From assembly GCA_035235625.1 (NCBI GenBank), contig CP141147.1, positions 5,321,001 through 5,385,000 of the forward strand: 64,000 nucleotides of DNA, read 5' to 3'. The notes beneath the pieces are model-generated. The model ran no database searches. It saw only the letters and a list, made by a program, of their open reading frames with translations, and was not told the origin of the DNA. The number at the start of each line of letters is the position of its first letter. Positions within the stretch are counted from its first letter, which is position 1. The position numbers were made by a program, and so were the translations under genes. The stretch is from Saururus chinensis (lineage: Eukaryota > Streptophyta > Magnoliopsida > Piperales > Saururaceae). This document shows positions 12,011-24,749 of the stretch, piece after piece.

Positions 12011-14502
12011 TGTAACACCTGATATATACTCAACCAAGTGGAAATTTGTGTTTTGACCCTTGAGTCTACTTAGTAGAATAACTTCCTTTATAGACAGGTT
12101 TTGGGTATGAAACATTAGCATAAAAAATAGATAGAAAGATCCTCGAAGAGCCACCAAGAATATACAAATCGAAGCTCAAATGAGGAAGTTATAGTAGATG
12201 TAGCATTAGATAATTTTTTGAGTCAACGTAGAAAATAGTGACTTTGACCCTTGGGTCTTCTCAATGCAATAACTTACTCTATATCAATTTTGGGATAGAA
12301 ATTAAATAAAAAGAGCTTTGAAAAGTTGTCAAGAATGCATGAATTGAAATTTGGATGAATAAATTATGATCATTTGAAGTTGGATTTATGGTGTTGTTGG
12401 TCACCCCACTGAAGCCTACTGATCTGACTCTTGGACTTTCTTAATTGTATAACTTCTTTTGTCGTTGGATCATTTATATAAAATTTTGAGTTATAAATAA
12501 GATAGAAATACCTTTGAAAATCCACCATAAAAGTCATTTGAACTTGGACTATTTTTCACCAATGCAGTGATGGGCATACTAATGGTTTGGGTAGTTCCAC
12601 CTATTGGTTCAAAAACTATGTAGTTTGATAGTTATATACTAGAATTTCATCTCTTATCCCTTATAAATACAGTTTGAGGCCCCTTAGACTCTCATTTTCT
12701 TCAAAAACATGAGGGAGAAGGTTTAAGGTGGTCCAAATCAAGAAGAATTAAGGGAGGGAGCAAATTTTGCAGAGAATGGCTAACAACATGTGTAAGAAAG
12801 GAATTTCATTTTGTGGAAATGGTTAGATTGCTAAACTTGAGCTTTGCATGACATTAGGAATTATGAGCTACTCAAATTATTATAAATTCATAGTTCCATG
12901 TCGTATTTCTAACCATGTAACCATATAATGATTAGAATGAACACTTTTAATCTAATTACATACTTGGTGATATGTTGTGACACATATTGTGGTTGTTTTC
13001 TAAGATTTTTACCATGTTTAGAGTAATGATAACAATTATGATTTGTGTTGATTAGATGATTGTAATTATAGTTTACAAACAAAGAATTATTGTTTAAATG
13101 ATGTGGGTATCATGTTTTATGGAAGGGGATATTTTATGCTCCATTGTAGCCTTTATTTGTTTTCCGTCCTGATCATTGACACTAACACGTCAGTGTTGGT
13201 TTGGTGGTTGGAGGAAGATGACTAGTACCAACACTGACACATTTTACAACATTGGTGTTATACTGGGCATTGGTAATAGGACCGATGCATGAGTGATGAT
13301 GCCAGCAGGATGGGCTCCCATAGCCTATCAACTAGTGGTGCGGGTTCGATGCATGGATGGGGATGTCAATGGTCATCGACACCTCGGCTGACAAGTTAAT
13401 GGGTCTACCGATGGTGCTTCAATTTATGATTTTCATGCATGATTTCTTCTATAGTATATGCTATTTATGAGATATATAATAGTATAGTTTTTGTGCATGA
13501 TTGATGTTTGATTGCATGATAGAATTATATGTATGGTATTGGGGTAAGTAAACCCCATGTGAATCCTTGTAATGGATAGATGTCCCCTAACTATTTCATT
13601 TGACACTCAAAGGCATATAGGCCTAGTTTGGGTTTACTCTAAAATAGGGCCTTTCCAGCCATGTTTCAAACACTTAGAATTGAGGGCTGATTTATGGATC
13701 TCTAGCTCCCCAAAAGTTAGGAGTTCTATTTATAGAGCCGTTCCCCTAACCAAGGTGCTAGGTTCAAATGGGTTATAACATTAAAAAATGATTGACTTAG
13801 TACAATGCAATAAAGGAGGTCTTGATGTTTATGGTAGTCAAGAATCTCAACTATTTAAGTCCATGAATCCTTCTAGGCCTTTTCTTCATGGAGTGGATGG
13901 AGCAAGGATATAGTCTTCATGAAAAGTCTATAGTTGAGTAATATATAGTGGTATACATTCTTGGATGTATGGTTGTATTCCTTGGACATTACCACTGAGT
14001 CGTCAAGACCTTGTGTAGAGACGTGGTTGAACTCCTCAATGTTGACATTGACTCTTAGTGACCACATGTATTTTCTTTATTTGTTTTGCTTGAGTTAAAT
14101 ATTGGTTGAATATGGCATGTGTATATATATCTTTGTTAAAATATTGTGGTTCTTATTTTGCCATCCCATTGCATATACTCGTATACTCAGCATCTGTGTG
14201 ATGCAAGTACTTAGAGGATTGAAATTCTTTCAGAAAATTGGTTGTACAGTAAGAACAATGTTGCTAGGCCACTTGGTATATATAAATGTTATCTTACTTA
14301 AAAGTAGATAAACTAAGGCACATGAGTACCGGTCTATTTGTTTTTGCACATATCAAGATATTAGGACATGCAATTGGGTAAGACTGTATTAAATTTATGA
14401 TGTGATTTGACTTTTATTACCACTATTGTACCTTAAATTGGTATTCATATGTTTAAAAAATGAGTGGCTAGCACCCAAATATATCTTGACAAATATTTTA
14501 AA

Positions 14503-14540
<38 letters not shown>

Positions 14541-14585
14541 AATTTTAGTCACAAAAAATAAAATTGAAAATCTTGAGGTGTGACA
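12011..14585 (+). mobile_element. LTR-like element (TGTAACACC...GGTGTGACA)
   Basis: It starts TGTAACACCTGATATA and ends CTTGAGGTGTGACA, a matching pair of LTR-type termini 2.57 kb apart with no coding sequence between. A TATA box (CTTATAAATACAG, about 12,658) has GC-richer text after it, in the place an LTR promoter would be. It is read as a solo LTR of a Gypsy-type element. The 5-bp flanks GTTTA and ATTTT do not match well, so an exact duplication is not shown. Confidence 0.55.
14505..14536. repeat. (AT)n microsatellite
   Basis: Uninterrupted alternating AT, about 15 units, near the end of the LTR-like element. Confidence 0.9.
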
Positions 14586-15782
14586 ATTTTGTTCATTGTG
14601 TTCAATTTGGTAACAAACTACTCACAGGATGACATATTTTAGGCATTCATGCCACCAACAGATCAATTGTTCCATAGGGAAATCAATTATCCTCTATTGT
14701 GTTCTAAAAACATATTAGGTCGAGACTACCTATCAATTGTGGCATTGATCGATTGATCATTCTAGCAAACAAATCATTTGTTCAATAGGTTGATCATTCA
14801 TTTTGATCATGATAAAAAAAACCATGGTTCATTCAAGACTGATCAATTGTTGTTCAAGGATGATCAATCACTTATGAAAAAATTTGTAATTTTTATCCTT
14901 CTTTTCTATTTTTTCCAACGCATTTATATGATAAAAACATTAAAAACCCAAGTGTTTGTAACAATGCATGTGTGATTCATTCTTTAACTCTATAATTACT
15001 TTGCATATATCTTCAACTTTGATTACTTAGAATCATATTTGCTTAAATGTTCCCGGTCTTTCTTCCAAATCTCACTTGACACATTACTTTTCAAAGTAGA
15101 CTTCATAAGACTTTATTACACATATATAATGGACATAATTTTGACCAAAGAAATAAAGACAATATAATTAAATATGTCACATATATTCTAACATTGGAGT
15201 CATGATATGAAAAATGGAAGAAGAAGCAGTCATCAAGGCAGGTAGGGATAGGGGTAGGACAATATGGAGGTTGAAGAGGCAAAATTAGTAGGCAGCATGG
15301 ATAATGGACTAGAAGAGGGAAGATTTATCACTGAGGTTGAGGGGATTTGGATGACTGACCTGTTTGGTGGAGAGGAGAGAGAAATCATTATCAAGGTGTC
15401 CATGGAGGGATTATTATGTGACAAGGCTGGTGGAGAAGAGGGGGAGCATTCCCATGGTCGTTGAAAGAGGGGGAGAGAAGGATGGGATGCCATATGAGGA
15501 GAGGATAGCCGAGGAAGAAGTGACGATGCCGATTAGAAGAGTGCAGTGGTGGCTATCAACTTGAATGACCCCACTGATGGCACTAGGAATCTATGGATGG
15601 AAACCAAAAGTTGCCAAGCAATCACCCTTATGTCCCCTTGAGCTCCCTGCAATTCCGTTGTAAACACTTACTGAATTAAGATATAGAGGCTTGTCTATTT
15701 GATGGTAGAATATATTATCTAATAATAGTTTCCCAAAAGCTCGAACAATTAGTAAATGCAAATCTCATTTATTTATTTTATA
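14586..15782. other. Retroelement-like debris, no gene
   Basis: Text with many TGATCAATTG / GATCGATTGATCA motifs (14,660-14,880) resembles the middle of the Copia-like LTRs F1 and F2 and is probably a fragment of that family. From 15,190 a purine-rich stretch (GAAGAGG, GGTTGAGGGG) yields short overlapping frames on both strands that I take as composition artefacts. Confidence 0.35.
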
Positions 15783-17742
15783 TTACAACACCTGGAATAC
15801 CCCATTTTTTAATTACATCTAACCAAAAGGGTTAGGGGTAATTGTAGAATTTAGATAAGTTTTAGGAGATTTGAAGAAACAAAATCCCTGTAAATGGGTA
15901 GAGCTCAATGTAACGAGCATAACAAATCGAAGAGCGCACAAAACAGAGGTTGGGAGTAAAAGTTATGACCTCAAGAAGCATGCCACATGGGCAGAACCCA
16001 CTTAAAAAGTATGGGATAACCTACCCATTTATAGTCTAGTTTTGAAGGGCTCAACGATTCAAGTCCCTTGGTACCAAAAACATATGATTCCCACTTTGGG
16101 GTAAGAAGTTATCACGTGTTGACATTGGAATAATATTTGATTAAAATAATAATAGTAAATGGAAAAATAACGAATTAGTTGACATCATCAATGATGCCAG
16201 TGGCCCAGGCAGTGCCACTCTATGCAGCCGTGCACCAAATGAGCCTACATCCTTGCGACGAGAGGTGGACCCTGCAACATGCCATGTCACAATGCAATTG
16301 GCATATAGCGCTTAGGTGTGTGTGTCACGGGTCCATCTACCACGTCGGCTTGTCACATATGCACGATGGATGGCGTGCATCAGTCCATTGGTTCACAAGT
16401 TTTTACTATAAATACGAAACTCCGTGTAATCTTTCGGGTGAGTTTTCTGGATCATTTTGAGTCCATTTTTGTCCATTCAAGAGGCAATCTTAGCTAATTT
16501 AAGAGTATTCTATACAATGGAAGCTTCCACTCTTTGAATTGGTGACTCTAAAGAGGGTAAATAGTTCGAGGCATGAGGAAACTCAGCTCGATGCCCTCGG
16601 GCCGAAAATGGAGAAGTGGCCTAGAGCAAGAGGAGGCTATGGCCAGCATTGAGAAAAGTGGCCCAAATTATAAGAAGGATATGCCCTTCACCAATGGGCC
16701 CACAATGTGAGAAGCATCTCTGGGTAAGGAGAGATTATGTTCGCCACCTACGGGCATAGAATGTGAGAAGTATCCTTGTATAACAAGAGGTTTTGTCCGC
16801 CACCTGTGGGTGAGAATGTGAGATGCTTTGTTAGCCACCTAAAGGCGCGGAAAATGAGAAGTGTCTCTGGGTAAGAGGAGATCATGTCTGCCGTCTATAG
16901 GCATAAAGAGTGTGAAAAACCTAGGAAAAAGGGAATATCTTTTTATCACCTTCGGGCACAATGAGAGAAATATTCTGGAGCAGGAAGTGGCTTTTCCCTC
17001 CGTTTCTAGACCTGAAGGGAAGGATGCCCTAAAGGAAGAGTAACTCCGAACACCTCTACTTTTGGAATTACAAGGGAGTATTTAATCTTCTAATTTAATA
17101 TATGATTATATAAATGCATGTGCTAATTAAGATATATGCTATGATCTGATATGATGTGTTCTAATATGCTTTGATTTAATATGATCTTATAAGCTCTAAT
17201 ATGCTCTGTTTTGATCTAATTTACTCCGATCTAATCTGATATGGTCGAATGAGATCTGATGTGATCTGATATGATCCAATCTGAGATCTGATGTGATCTG
17301 ATATGATCCAATCTACTCTGATGTATTTATTTATGCTCTATGATAGAACAAGATGTGTGATTCTGCTAATTTGTTAGCTTCCTTTTGACTCCGATGAATT
17401 CTGTATGATGTCAATTAAATATTCAGATACATATTTTAATGTATATAATTTTGGATTGCCTGATAAATGTAATAGTCATTAGGCAGGACTATGCTTGGAT
17501 CTAATCATATTGAGATAACATCGTAGATGTTATCCAATATGTACATAGGCAATTAACGGTATAAAAACACTAGCCCAATCTAAAATAAGATTAAAATTAA
17601 ATTTGTTTTAACCTACACACAACAAAGTGCTTAGTCTCTGCAGTGCACTTCGATTCCATCACTCTTTTCTTTAATTTATAACCCTGATTTTGTGTTCTAA
17701 ATCCCTGGCACAGGATGGTTTTTGGGTCAGGGTGTTATGACA
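15783..17742. mobile_element. LTR-like element (ACAACACC...GGTGTTATGACA)
   Basis: The termini ACAACACCTGG (15,785) and CAGGGTGTTATGACA (ends 17,742) are complementary in the way of LTR ends. A TATA box TACTATAAATACG lies at about 16,402-16,414 in plus sense. The body contains a tandem minisatellite and then ATCTGATATGATCT repeats (17,140-17,320). No coding was found. It is probably a Gypsy-type solo LTR. The family differs from E but shares a layout with the LTR inside the 20-27 kb duplication. Confidence 0.5.
16560..17040. repeat. About 60-bp minisatellite
   Basis: At least six degenerate units share GAATGTGAGAAGT(A/G)TC then TCTGGGTAAG(A/G)GGAGAT, a TGTTCGCC/TGTCCGCC core and CACCTACGGGCA. 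Units begin near 16,610, 16,680, 16,740, 16,800, 16,855 and 16,910. A short open frame (16,861-17,043) only follows the repeat. Confidence 0.7.
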
Positions 17743-17842
17743 CCCCTCCTCAAGTATCAAAGGCGGCATGTGGAATATAATTTAAGATATGAATGTCTCC
17801 AATGAGACTTGAAAGGAGGACCTTCCAAAACCTAGAGTTTTA

Positions 17843-18368
17843 GGGTCTGTTTGGATTTCTGAAAACCAGAAGAAAGGGAAAGAGAAAGAGAAAGTGAATC
17901 CAAAAGAAAGAGAAACTAGGAGATTCCTAAAAATTTTATATTGTTTGGTTGCACAAATTATGTTAGAGAAAATTGACGGTGACGATGGTGATAGCGGTGG
18001 TGGTGGTGATGGCGGCGGCAGTGGTGGCGACGGTGGCTATAGCGGTTGTGGTGGTGGTAGTGGTGGCGGAGGCAACGGTGGTAGCGGTGGTAGCTGTGGT
18101 GGTGGTGGCAATAGTTGTGGTGGTGGAGGCAGTGACAGCGATGGTGGTAGTAGTAGCGGCAAAACATAAGTCTTTAGTATACTAATTTTCTCCTAAAATC
18201 TATACGTTAATGGGTAAGTAGAAATTTTTTAGGCTAATTTTTTATCTATTTTTTCTTAGTTTTCACTCTAGTTTCTCTTCCCCCGTTACACCAAATAGTG
18301 GAAACTAGAGGATTTAAAGAAAATTATTTTCCTTTTCCCCCACTTTCCACCAATCTAAACAGACACTT
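17843..18368. mobile_element. Inverted-repeat MITE with GGT-rich core
   Basis: The ends GGGTCTGTTTGGATT (17,843) and AATCTAAACAGACACTT (right) are near-perfect inverted repeats of the GTGTTTGG type common in plant hAT MITEs. The centre (17,974-18,165) is a GGT/GGC/AGC trinucleotide tract. It gives apparent Gly-, Val- or His-rich frames on both strands, which are repeat artefacts rather than genes. An 8-bp duplication is not evident. Confidence 0.6.
17974..18165. repeat. Imperfect GGN trinucleotide tract
   Basis: Runs of GGT, GGC, AGC and GAC triplets keep three-base periodicity for about 190 bp. Three overlapping frames stay open for this reason alone. Confidence 0.85.
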
Positions 18369-18569
18369 AATATTATATAAAACAACCAAGCTTAAAATAA
18401 GTACTTTTTTGTGGGCTGCAAGTTACTTTGTTTGACCAAAATTTGGCAAGGTCCTATACATGCCTTTTATATTTTGCGGGAACTGACCTAAAGAAAGTTT
18501 TTCTGAAAAAGGAAAAAAATGTAACAAGATGTATATCTATCCTAAAGATTGCTATCTAGACTTCAAGAG

Positions 18570-18853
18570 TCAAGACATGACATCATTGTTAGATGGAGGT
18601 TTTCCGTTGTTGACCGGTGGCTTGCGGTGGGGCTTGTGTTTGTAGTCGGAGTTGAGCATGTTGAGTGTTTCCATGGCAGCGTTGTGCAACCTTTTTGACC
18701 CAATTGTGTGAGAAAGGGAAGCAAGTTGTCCCTCGGTCTTTGGAGAACTCATGGACGTGAAGCCAAGGTTGTTTGCTCTGACATGGCTAGCCCTGGTCGC
18801 CATGTCTGTAGGGTTTTTGTTCACTAAACTGGACAGCTTCCTCTTCTTCTGAA
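18570..18853 (-). CDS. Possible RGF/GOLVEN-type peptide precursor, last exon
   Basis: The reading frame is open from a good splice acceptor (TTGGTTCAG, just above 18,853) to the stop at 18,570. It gives a basic, Ser-rich tail and ends with DYKHKPHRKPPVNN at 18,606-18,647, followed by GKPPSNNDVMS. Secreted root meristem growth factor/GOLVEN/CLEL precursors end with a sulphated DY, then 6-7 residues, a basic-Pro-Pro stretch and a HN-type end, so the resemblance is real but imperfect (seven residues between DY and PP, and NN rather than HN). No signal-peptide exon was found upstream (18,940-19,050). It could also be a PSY/CEP-like peptide or chance. I infer the function; I only see the motif and the splice site. 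Confidence 0.38.
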
Positions 18854-19055
18854 CCAATTGAGGCAGAAACAACAATATGGCTTTAGTTGGACAAACAAGG
18901 AAAAAGTAGTGTCTAAATAATATAAGCTTATCATTCAAAATTGGTCTCCATGGTCACAACCATTAAAGATTTTCTTGATAATAAAGTTAAAATCATAATT
19001 AGCATTTATTTATTTTATTTTTGAATAAATGCTAAGTTAAACATATAAATTTATA

Positions 19056-19280
19056 CTGCTTTAGTCCTATATTAAGTATCTCATTTCAATAAAAATATCC
19101 ACCCCATATTAAATGTCCTATTTCCAAAACTTCTACTAAGGATATGCTTCTTACCATGGCAGTATGAGAATCTAAGTTAATGAGTTTGTAATATTTTTGT
19201 CCTTTTCTATTCTAAAGTGCTTACCATCATAAAATTTACACTTTTTTACAATTGAAACACTTAATATAGGACAAAGAGAG
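19056..19280. mobile_element. Stowaway-like MITE, diverged
   Basis: TA-flanked element of 225 bp. The left arm CTGCTTTAGTCCTATATTAA then GTATCTCATTTCAAT pairs with the right arm ATTGAAACACTTAATATAGG then ACAAAGAGAG. It is the same CTCCCTC-type class as the elements at 10,159 and 47,659 but a different subfamily. Confidence 0.7.
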
Positions 19281-20284
19281 TAATATCTTAATGTGTACAT
19301 ATTTATCATTGTAAAAGATATTGAAAATGGTGTTTACTAATAACAGGAAGGTATCATTGGAGATCGTACCAATTTAATTGTTGAACTTGTTTTAAATGAA
19401 GACTACAACGTAAACATGTTTATTTAAAAAGGTGAGCTAATACTAAAAAGCCATGGATGTACATACATGCACAATGAACTGGTCCTCCTACCTTTTTATA
19501 CTTCATGCTTCCAAGTTCAAACCTTCACATGAATGGTCGAATGAAATGAGGAAAATAAGGGTCCCTTAGGTGTAATGGAAAAAATTATTTTCTAGGAAAA
19601 ACAACTTTTTAGGAAAATAATATTTCCAAGAAAATAAATTGTCATAGAATTACATGTTTCTATGGTTAGGAGTTTATGCAGAAAACTTTCGTGGAAAACT
19701 TTATCAATGTATATTTTTTTATATGACTAGCTCAAAATAACTACATTTATAAGAAATATAATATTTAGGTCCTTGACTGCTCTTTTGTTGTTTGGTTAAG
19801 TGACCCTTTTAATCAGTCACTTGCATGGTTATGAGTAGGAAAATTGTCTACTACGTATTCATTTTAATTTTATTTTATTGAGAATAAGTGTGACAAATGA
19901 CAATTCGATTTTTTTCTCATATACCTCATGTTTGTTCACCTTTTTTTTTAGCTAAATGTGTTTAACCAATTGGCAAGCTTAAACACCCTTTTTACAGCCA
20001 AAGAAATACCTTGGACATAATTGATCTAATTTTAGAAAATAAAATTGATTAAAAAATTCACATTAACCCAAATACACATTAATTACTATGCATGTGGAGC
20101 CATACTATATATATATATATATATATGCAAATCATCTAGCTATAGCGGGATCATAGATCATTTTTGGTAGCATTGTAAGTCTATAATGGTGAAAATAACA
20201 GATAACTGTGAGTCCTCCCCCTCTCCTGCACAAGGAAACTAGCGGCAACCATTAGCCCATCACAACCCAACTGATAGATCCACC
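19281..20284. other. No gene recognised
   Basis: AT-rich with no supportable frame. An (AT)n run at about 20,103-20,127 is the only distinct item. Confidence 0.4.
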
Positions 20285-21054
20285 AGCTTTGCTCATGCAA
20301 ATAGCTAAAAATGAGAGAGACAGAGAGAAGGTTGAGAGGGCGGATGGTAGAGACAAACAACATGCCGGGGAGGGTGATAGCAATCCAAAGGAAGAAGAAG
20401 AAGAGAGACATACCAGGGATAGCGATCTACTCGAGGCCAAACCCGACACTCCGAAAAATAGTTTTCCACCCTGTTTTCTTTTCTGGGGGTCGGAAAAGAA
20501 AATTTTATAGAACCACTTACGAGGTACAAAGTTGTTTTCTAAGAAAGCTTGTGTTCCCACTATTTTTTCCAAATCCCGTAACAGGCCCTGAAGCTTCTTC
20601 TGCAGCAAAAAGCGATGAAAAGATGGTCTCCTTTAACATCATTTGTTCAACGTCAAGGCTGCCTCCTTCCATCATTTATAATTAGAGGATGGCTGCCCCT
20701 TTGGAGAAATTCAGGTCTGTTTGAGTGCATTTTACAATGGAAAGAAAAACACTTTTGATCGGTTTTAGTTTTTTCAAAGAAAACTTGAATTGGATTGTGT
20801 TTTCATCTTTTTTAATGTATAAAAAGAACTTCCAAATTGTTTCACTTTTCGTATGTGAAATAACAAAAAAAGCACTTAGGGAAATTAAGATAGATAGACA
20901 GCCTTTTCACAAGATTCCCTCTAGAAAAGGTCTTTTTTAGAGAACCCTCCTCTTAAAAAGACTTTTGGATCAATAATAACTTTCTTAGTCCTTTTTAGTG
21001 TAAAGGCTATTTCCACTCAAAATGGACCTTCTACACCAGATTGAGGTAACATTA

Positions 21055-21545
21055 CTACAAAAAAGACTATTAGCGAAGTTTTTAAATTGCTAATAGCATT
21101 AAAAACGTCGCTATTAGTGGCACTTGAAAAACATCACAAAAAGTCTCGTTGCAACAAGTAATTTACAATGCACATAAAAAAGCTTCGCTAATAACAGCAT
21201 TGAGCAAAGTTTTTTTTGCTTCAGAAATACTTATTTGTGACACTTTATAAAGTTTATGTCGTAAATAGAATATTAGCTTTGTTTATTAAACATAGTATCT
21301 TACTTTATAGCGATGATTAGATTTTACATTGCTAAAAATGTAGTATTTAGCAACTATTTTTGTAAAATGTCACTAATGTTCAAGATTTTATTGAATGTAT
21401 ATAAATGCCGCTAATAAGATAATATTAACGATGCTTTAACAAAATGTCACTAATAAATGTATAATTTTAAAAAATAAAAACAGCCTTATTAATGATGTTT
21501 TATTAAAGTGTTGCTAATAAGCAATAATTTATAAATAAAAATAAA
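21055..21545. mobile_element. CACTA-like terminal segment, unit 1
   Basis: It begins ACTACAAAAAAGACTATTAG, resembling the CACTACAAAAAA terminus of CACTA transposons. Many short direct and inverted copies of TTAGCGA / TCGCTAATA follow, as in CACTA subterminal arrays. The opposite end is not identified. It is repeated at 24,750-25,235. Confidence 0.5.
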
Positions 21546-21756
21546 AAAGGCCTCTTGCTAGAGGAGGAGTTTCCAACACCCCACTACTGATAGCAAGGGA
21601 GAGGGCTGAGAGTAGGGAAAAAAGGGAGGAGGAGGGTGCCAGACTATGGTGAGAGGAGCCGGATAATGACACCTATCCTTTCCTCTTCTTCTGACTAGTA
21701 GCTGGGGAGAGGGAAAGGGGCACCTGACTCGAGATAGAGGAGTTGGACTCCGACAT

Positions 21757-23710
21757 TGTAATGACCATGAATTTTGGGTATGATTTTTTGCCTTCGATAA
21801 AACTAATATTATAGTTTTTTAGCTATTTTTTATTATTTAAATATTGTTATTTAGTAAATTTTCATAAGGATGTGATTGAGCTATGAAAGACAAGCAGTCT
21901 TGAACTACTTGAATCGGATATTGAAGTCATATGCTATAACAATGAGAAACCAACTACATGGGTGGGACCCACTTAAAAAGTACGAGATAACTTACCTAGA
22001 TGAGATCTACTTTTTTAGTTCTTGTCAATACAAGCCTATCGGTATTAAGAATAGACAATTTTGATTTAGGGTTAAAAAGTTTTCACAATTTTAATTTTGA
22101 ATTTGAGAAAGAATAAAATAAAATAAAATAAAGCGGGCTAATGCATGTCTGGGGGCTGCCATGAGTCACACAGGTCGACCACACGACCAAGGTAGACACG
22201 CAAGATCACGTGCATGGTGCACGGCTATAAAAGGTGCTTCAACCCATTTTTTTGTTGTTTTCCAATTTCTCACTCATGAAATTTCATTATCCTCGTTCTA
22301 AGCGATTTTATGCCAAAATCGAGCCATTCAAGAGGTATTCTCAACTGAATTGAGCATACTAGACACCATGGTATGATTTTTTTTCTCCGTTTGAGACCTC
22401 TAAATTTAGGAAAGTTAATACCTAAGGTTAAGCTATGGTTTTTAAACTCTAGACCCATGCGATGCTAATGGAAATTAATTCTTCTAAAATATTAAGAATA
22501 GACAATTTTGATTTAAGGTTTAAAAGTTATCACAATTTTAATTTTGAATTTGAGAAAGAGTAAAAAAAAATAAAGTGGGCTAATGCATGCCTAGGGGCTG
22601 CCACGAGTCACACAGATCGATCACACGACTAGGGTAGACACGCAAGATCATGTGCATGGTGCACAGCTATAAAAGGTGCTTCGACCCATTTTTTTGTTGT
22701 TTTCCAATTTCTCACTCATGAAATTTCATTATCCTCATTCTAAGCCATTTTATGCCAAAATTGAGCCATTCAAGAGGTATTCTCAACTGAATTGAGCATA
22801 CCAAACACATTGGTATGATTTTTTTTCTCCATTTGAGACCTCTAAATTTAGGAAAGTTAATACCTAAGGTTAAGCTATGGTTTTTAAACTCTAGACCTAT
22901 GCTATGCTAATGGCAATTAATTCTTCTAAAATATTTTGCTCAATTATGCTTATTAGATTTGCTTTCGAGAATAATATTGTATTTATGAAATAATTTACAT
23001 GTACTACATTATGTCTTGGGTGTGTGCACTCTCGGGTAGTTCCTTAGCTAATGAACTAGGAATTGTCGTTATGTTTTGATGCATGCCTCAAAAAGTAATC
23101 AGTTATGCCATGCATAGATGTAGAACATCATCGGGAAGTTCATAACCTAATTGGCTCATTTGCCCCTTGAGCACGCGGGTAGACCGTTAGGTATCATGAC
23201 TTTTGGATCTACTTCTAGATTGATCTGTTTTCTGATTAATTTTTTGTTTGATAGAAGATTGTGTGAAAAGATTACGATGGTTTCACAAAGATTTCTGCTT
23301 AGCATTCTTTTAGATTTTAACTCAATTTACTGAGTATAATTATACTCACGCACCCTCAGATTCTGCAGATGATGTACTAAGGATGGAGGTGAAAGAGGAA
23401 TAGATTTCTAAATGAATAATTTGTTTGCTACAATAGAAAACTATATAATTATTTGTATGACCGATGTTTAAAGGCATGATATGCCTATATATTAAAAACT
23501 TTCTATAACTACTAGCTCTATGCACAGTGATCCCTGGCACATGTACTTATATCATATTCTATTGAATTCATTAATTCCATATGTATTTATGATACATGTT
23601 TCTAATGTCCAATGACTCCCTTAATTCCTGGGTAGATGTTATGATAGATATGATGTTTTTAGTGTGTGTCGACAACCCTCACATTCAATCATATGCGTGA
23701 TAATTTAGCA
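21757..23710 (+). mobile_element. LTR-like stretch N1
   Basis: It starts TGTAATGACC (TGTAACGACC in the sister copy at 25,480). A TATA-like CTATAAAAGG lies near 22,225 and again near 22,670. The LTR-like text ends around TTTAGCA (23,710). No coding was found. The right end and target duplication are not certain. Confidence 0.45.
22040..22935. repeat. 450-bp internal tandem duplication in N1
   Basis: TATTAAGAATAGACAATTTT begins at about 22,040 and again at about 22,488. Each copy carries the GCGGGCTAATGCATG-like block, the TATA-like motif and TCTAGACC(C/T)ATGC. Only one copy is present in the sister unit (25,770-26,160). Confidence 0.85.
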
Positions 23711-24749
23711 TTGTAGTGAGAGGAGCCAGACTCTGATGCCCACCTCCTCTTCTAGACGACAGCAAAGGGGAGGAGGGGAGGGAGAAGAGGAAGGGAGCTG
23801 GACTCTGGCACCACTCTACACCTTATGGTCGGGAGCAAGGGAGAGGTGGGAGTAGGGAAAGATATTTGCAAAAGGGTGAAAATTTTTTAAATCGAGAGAC
23901 TTTCGATCCAACCTGGTCCACCATGATCGATATTTGGAAAAGGGTGAAAGATATTTGGAAGAGAGAGAGAGAGAGATTGAAAGAAGGTTGAGAGGGTGGA
24001 TGGTAGAGACAAATAGTGATCCAAAGGAAGAAGAAGAGAGACATACTTGGGAGGGCAATAGCAATCTGCTTGAGGCCAAACCTGACGCTCCGAAAAATAG
24101 TTTACAGAGGGTGGGGAGGTCGGGAAATAAACCCAAGTTTTCCACCCTCTTTTCTTTTTTGGTGGTCAGAAAATAAATTTTTCCAGTCTTAAAATTTTCT
24201 AGAACCACTTACAAGGTACAAAGTTATTTTCTAAGAAAGTTTGTTTTCCCACTATTTTTTCCAAATCCCGTAACAGGCCCTCAAACTTCTTCTGCAGCAA
24301 AAAGCAACGAAAGGATGGTCTCCTTTAACACCATTTGTTCAACGTCAGGGCTTCCTCCTTCCATAGTTTATAATTAGAGGATGGCTGCCCCTTTGGAGAA
24401 ATTCAAGGCTGTTTGAGTGCATTTTATGATGGAAAGAAAAACACTTTTTATCGATTTTAATTTTTTAAAAGAAAACTAGAATTGGATTGTGTTTAGATAT
24501 CTTTTTTAATGTATAAAATGAACTTCCAAATTGTTTGAATTTTGGTATGTGAAATAACAAAAAAAGCACTCAGCGAAATTAAGATAGATAGACAGCCTTT
24601 TCACCAGATTCCCTCTAGAAAATATCTTTTTTTAGAGAACCCTCCTCTTAAAAAGACTTTTGGATCAATAATAAATTTCTTAGTCCTTTTAAGTGTAAAG
24701 GCTATTTCCACTCAAAATGGACCTTCTACCCTAGATTGAGGTAACATTA

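Larger units (their letters stand above)
20285..23870. repeat. Tandem segmental repeat, unit 1
   Basis: It matches 23,925-27,110 in the same order. Shared in sequence: a GA-rich lead with GGTAGAGACAAA (20,346), CCCGTAACAGGCCCT (20,575), a CACTA-like terminal stretch (21,055-21,545), a GA-rich block, and an LTR-like stretch from TGTAATGACC (21,757) to about 23,708. Apparent short frames in both units (GA-rich, both strands) shadow each other and are not genes. It is longer than unit 2 by an internal duplication of about 450 bp. Confidence 0.85.

Noticed and set aside
15233..15564. Overlapping 66-86 codon frames near 15.3 kb
   Set aside because: Purine-rich composition on one strand with a Ser/Pro-rich complement; no motif and no splice context.
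17894..18185. Gly-rich, Val-rich and His-rich frames
   Set aside because: Open only because of the GGN triplet tract; no start context, splice sites or family.
20181..20685. Cluster of 70-124 codon frames on both strands
   Set aside because: They lie in the GA-rich lead of the tandem repeat, are mirrored in unit 2 with different breaks, and show no domain.
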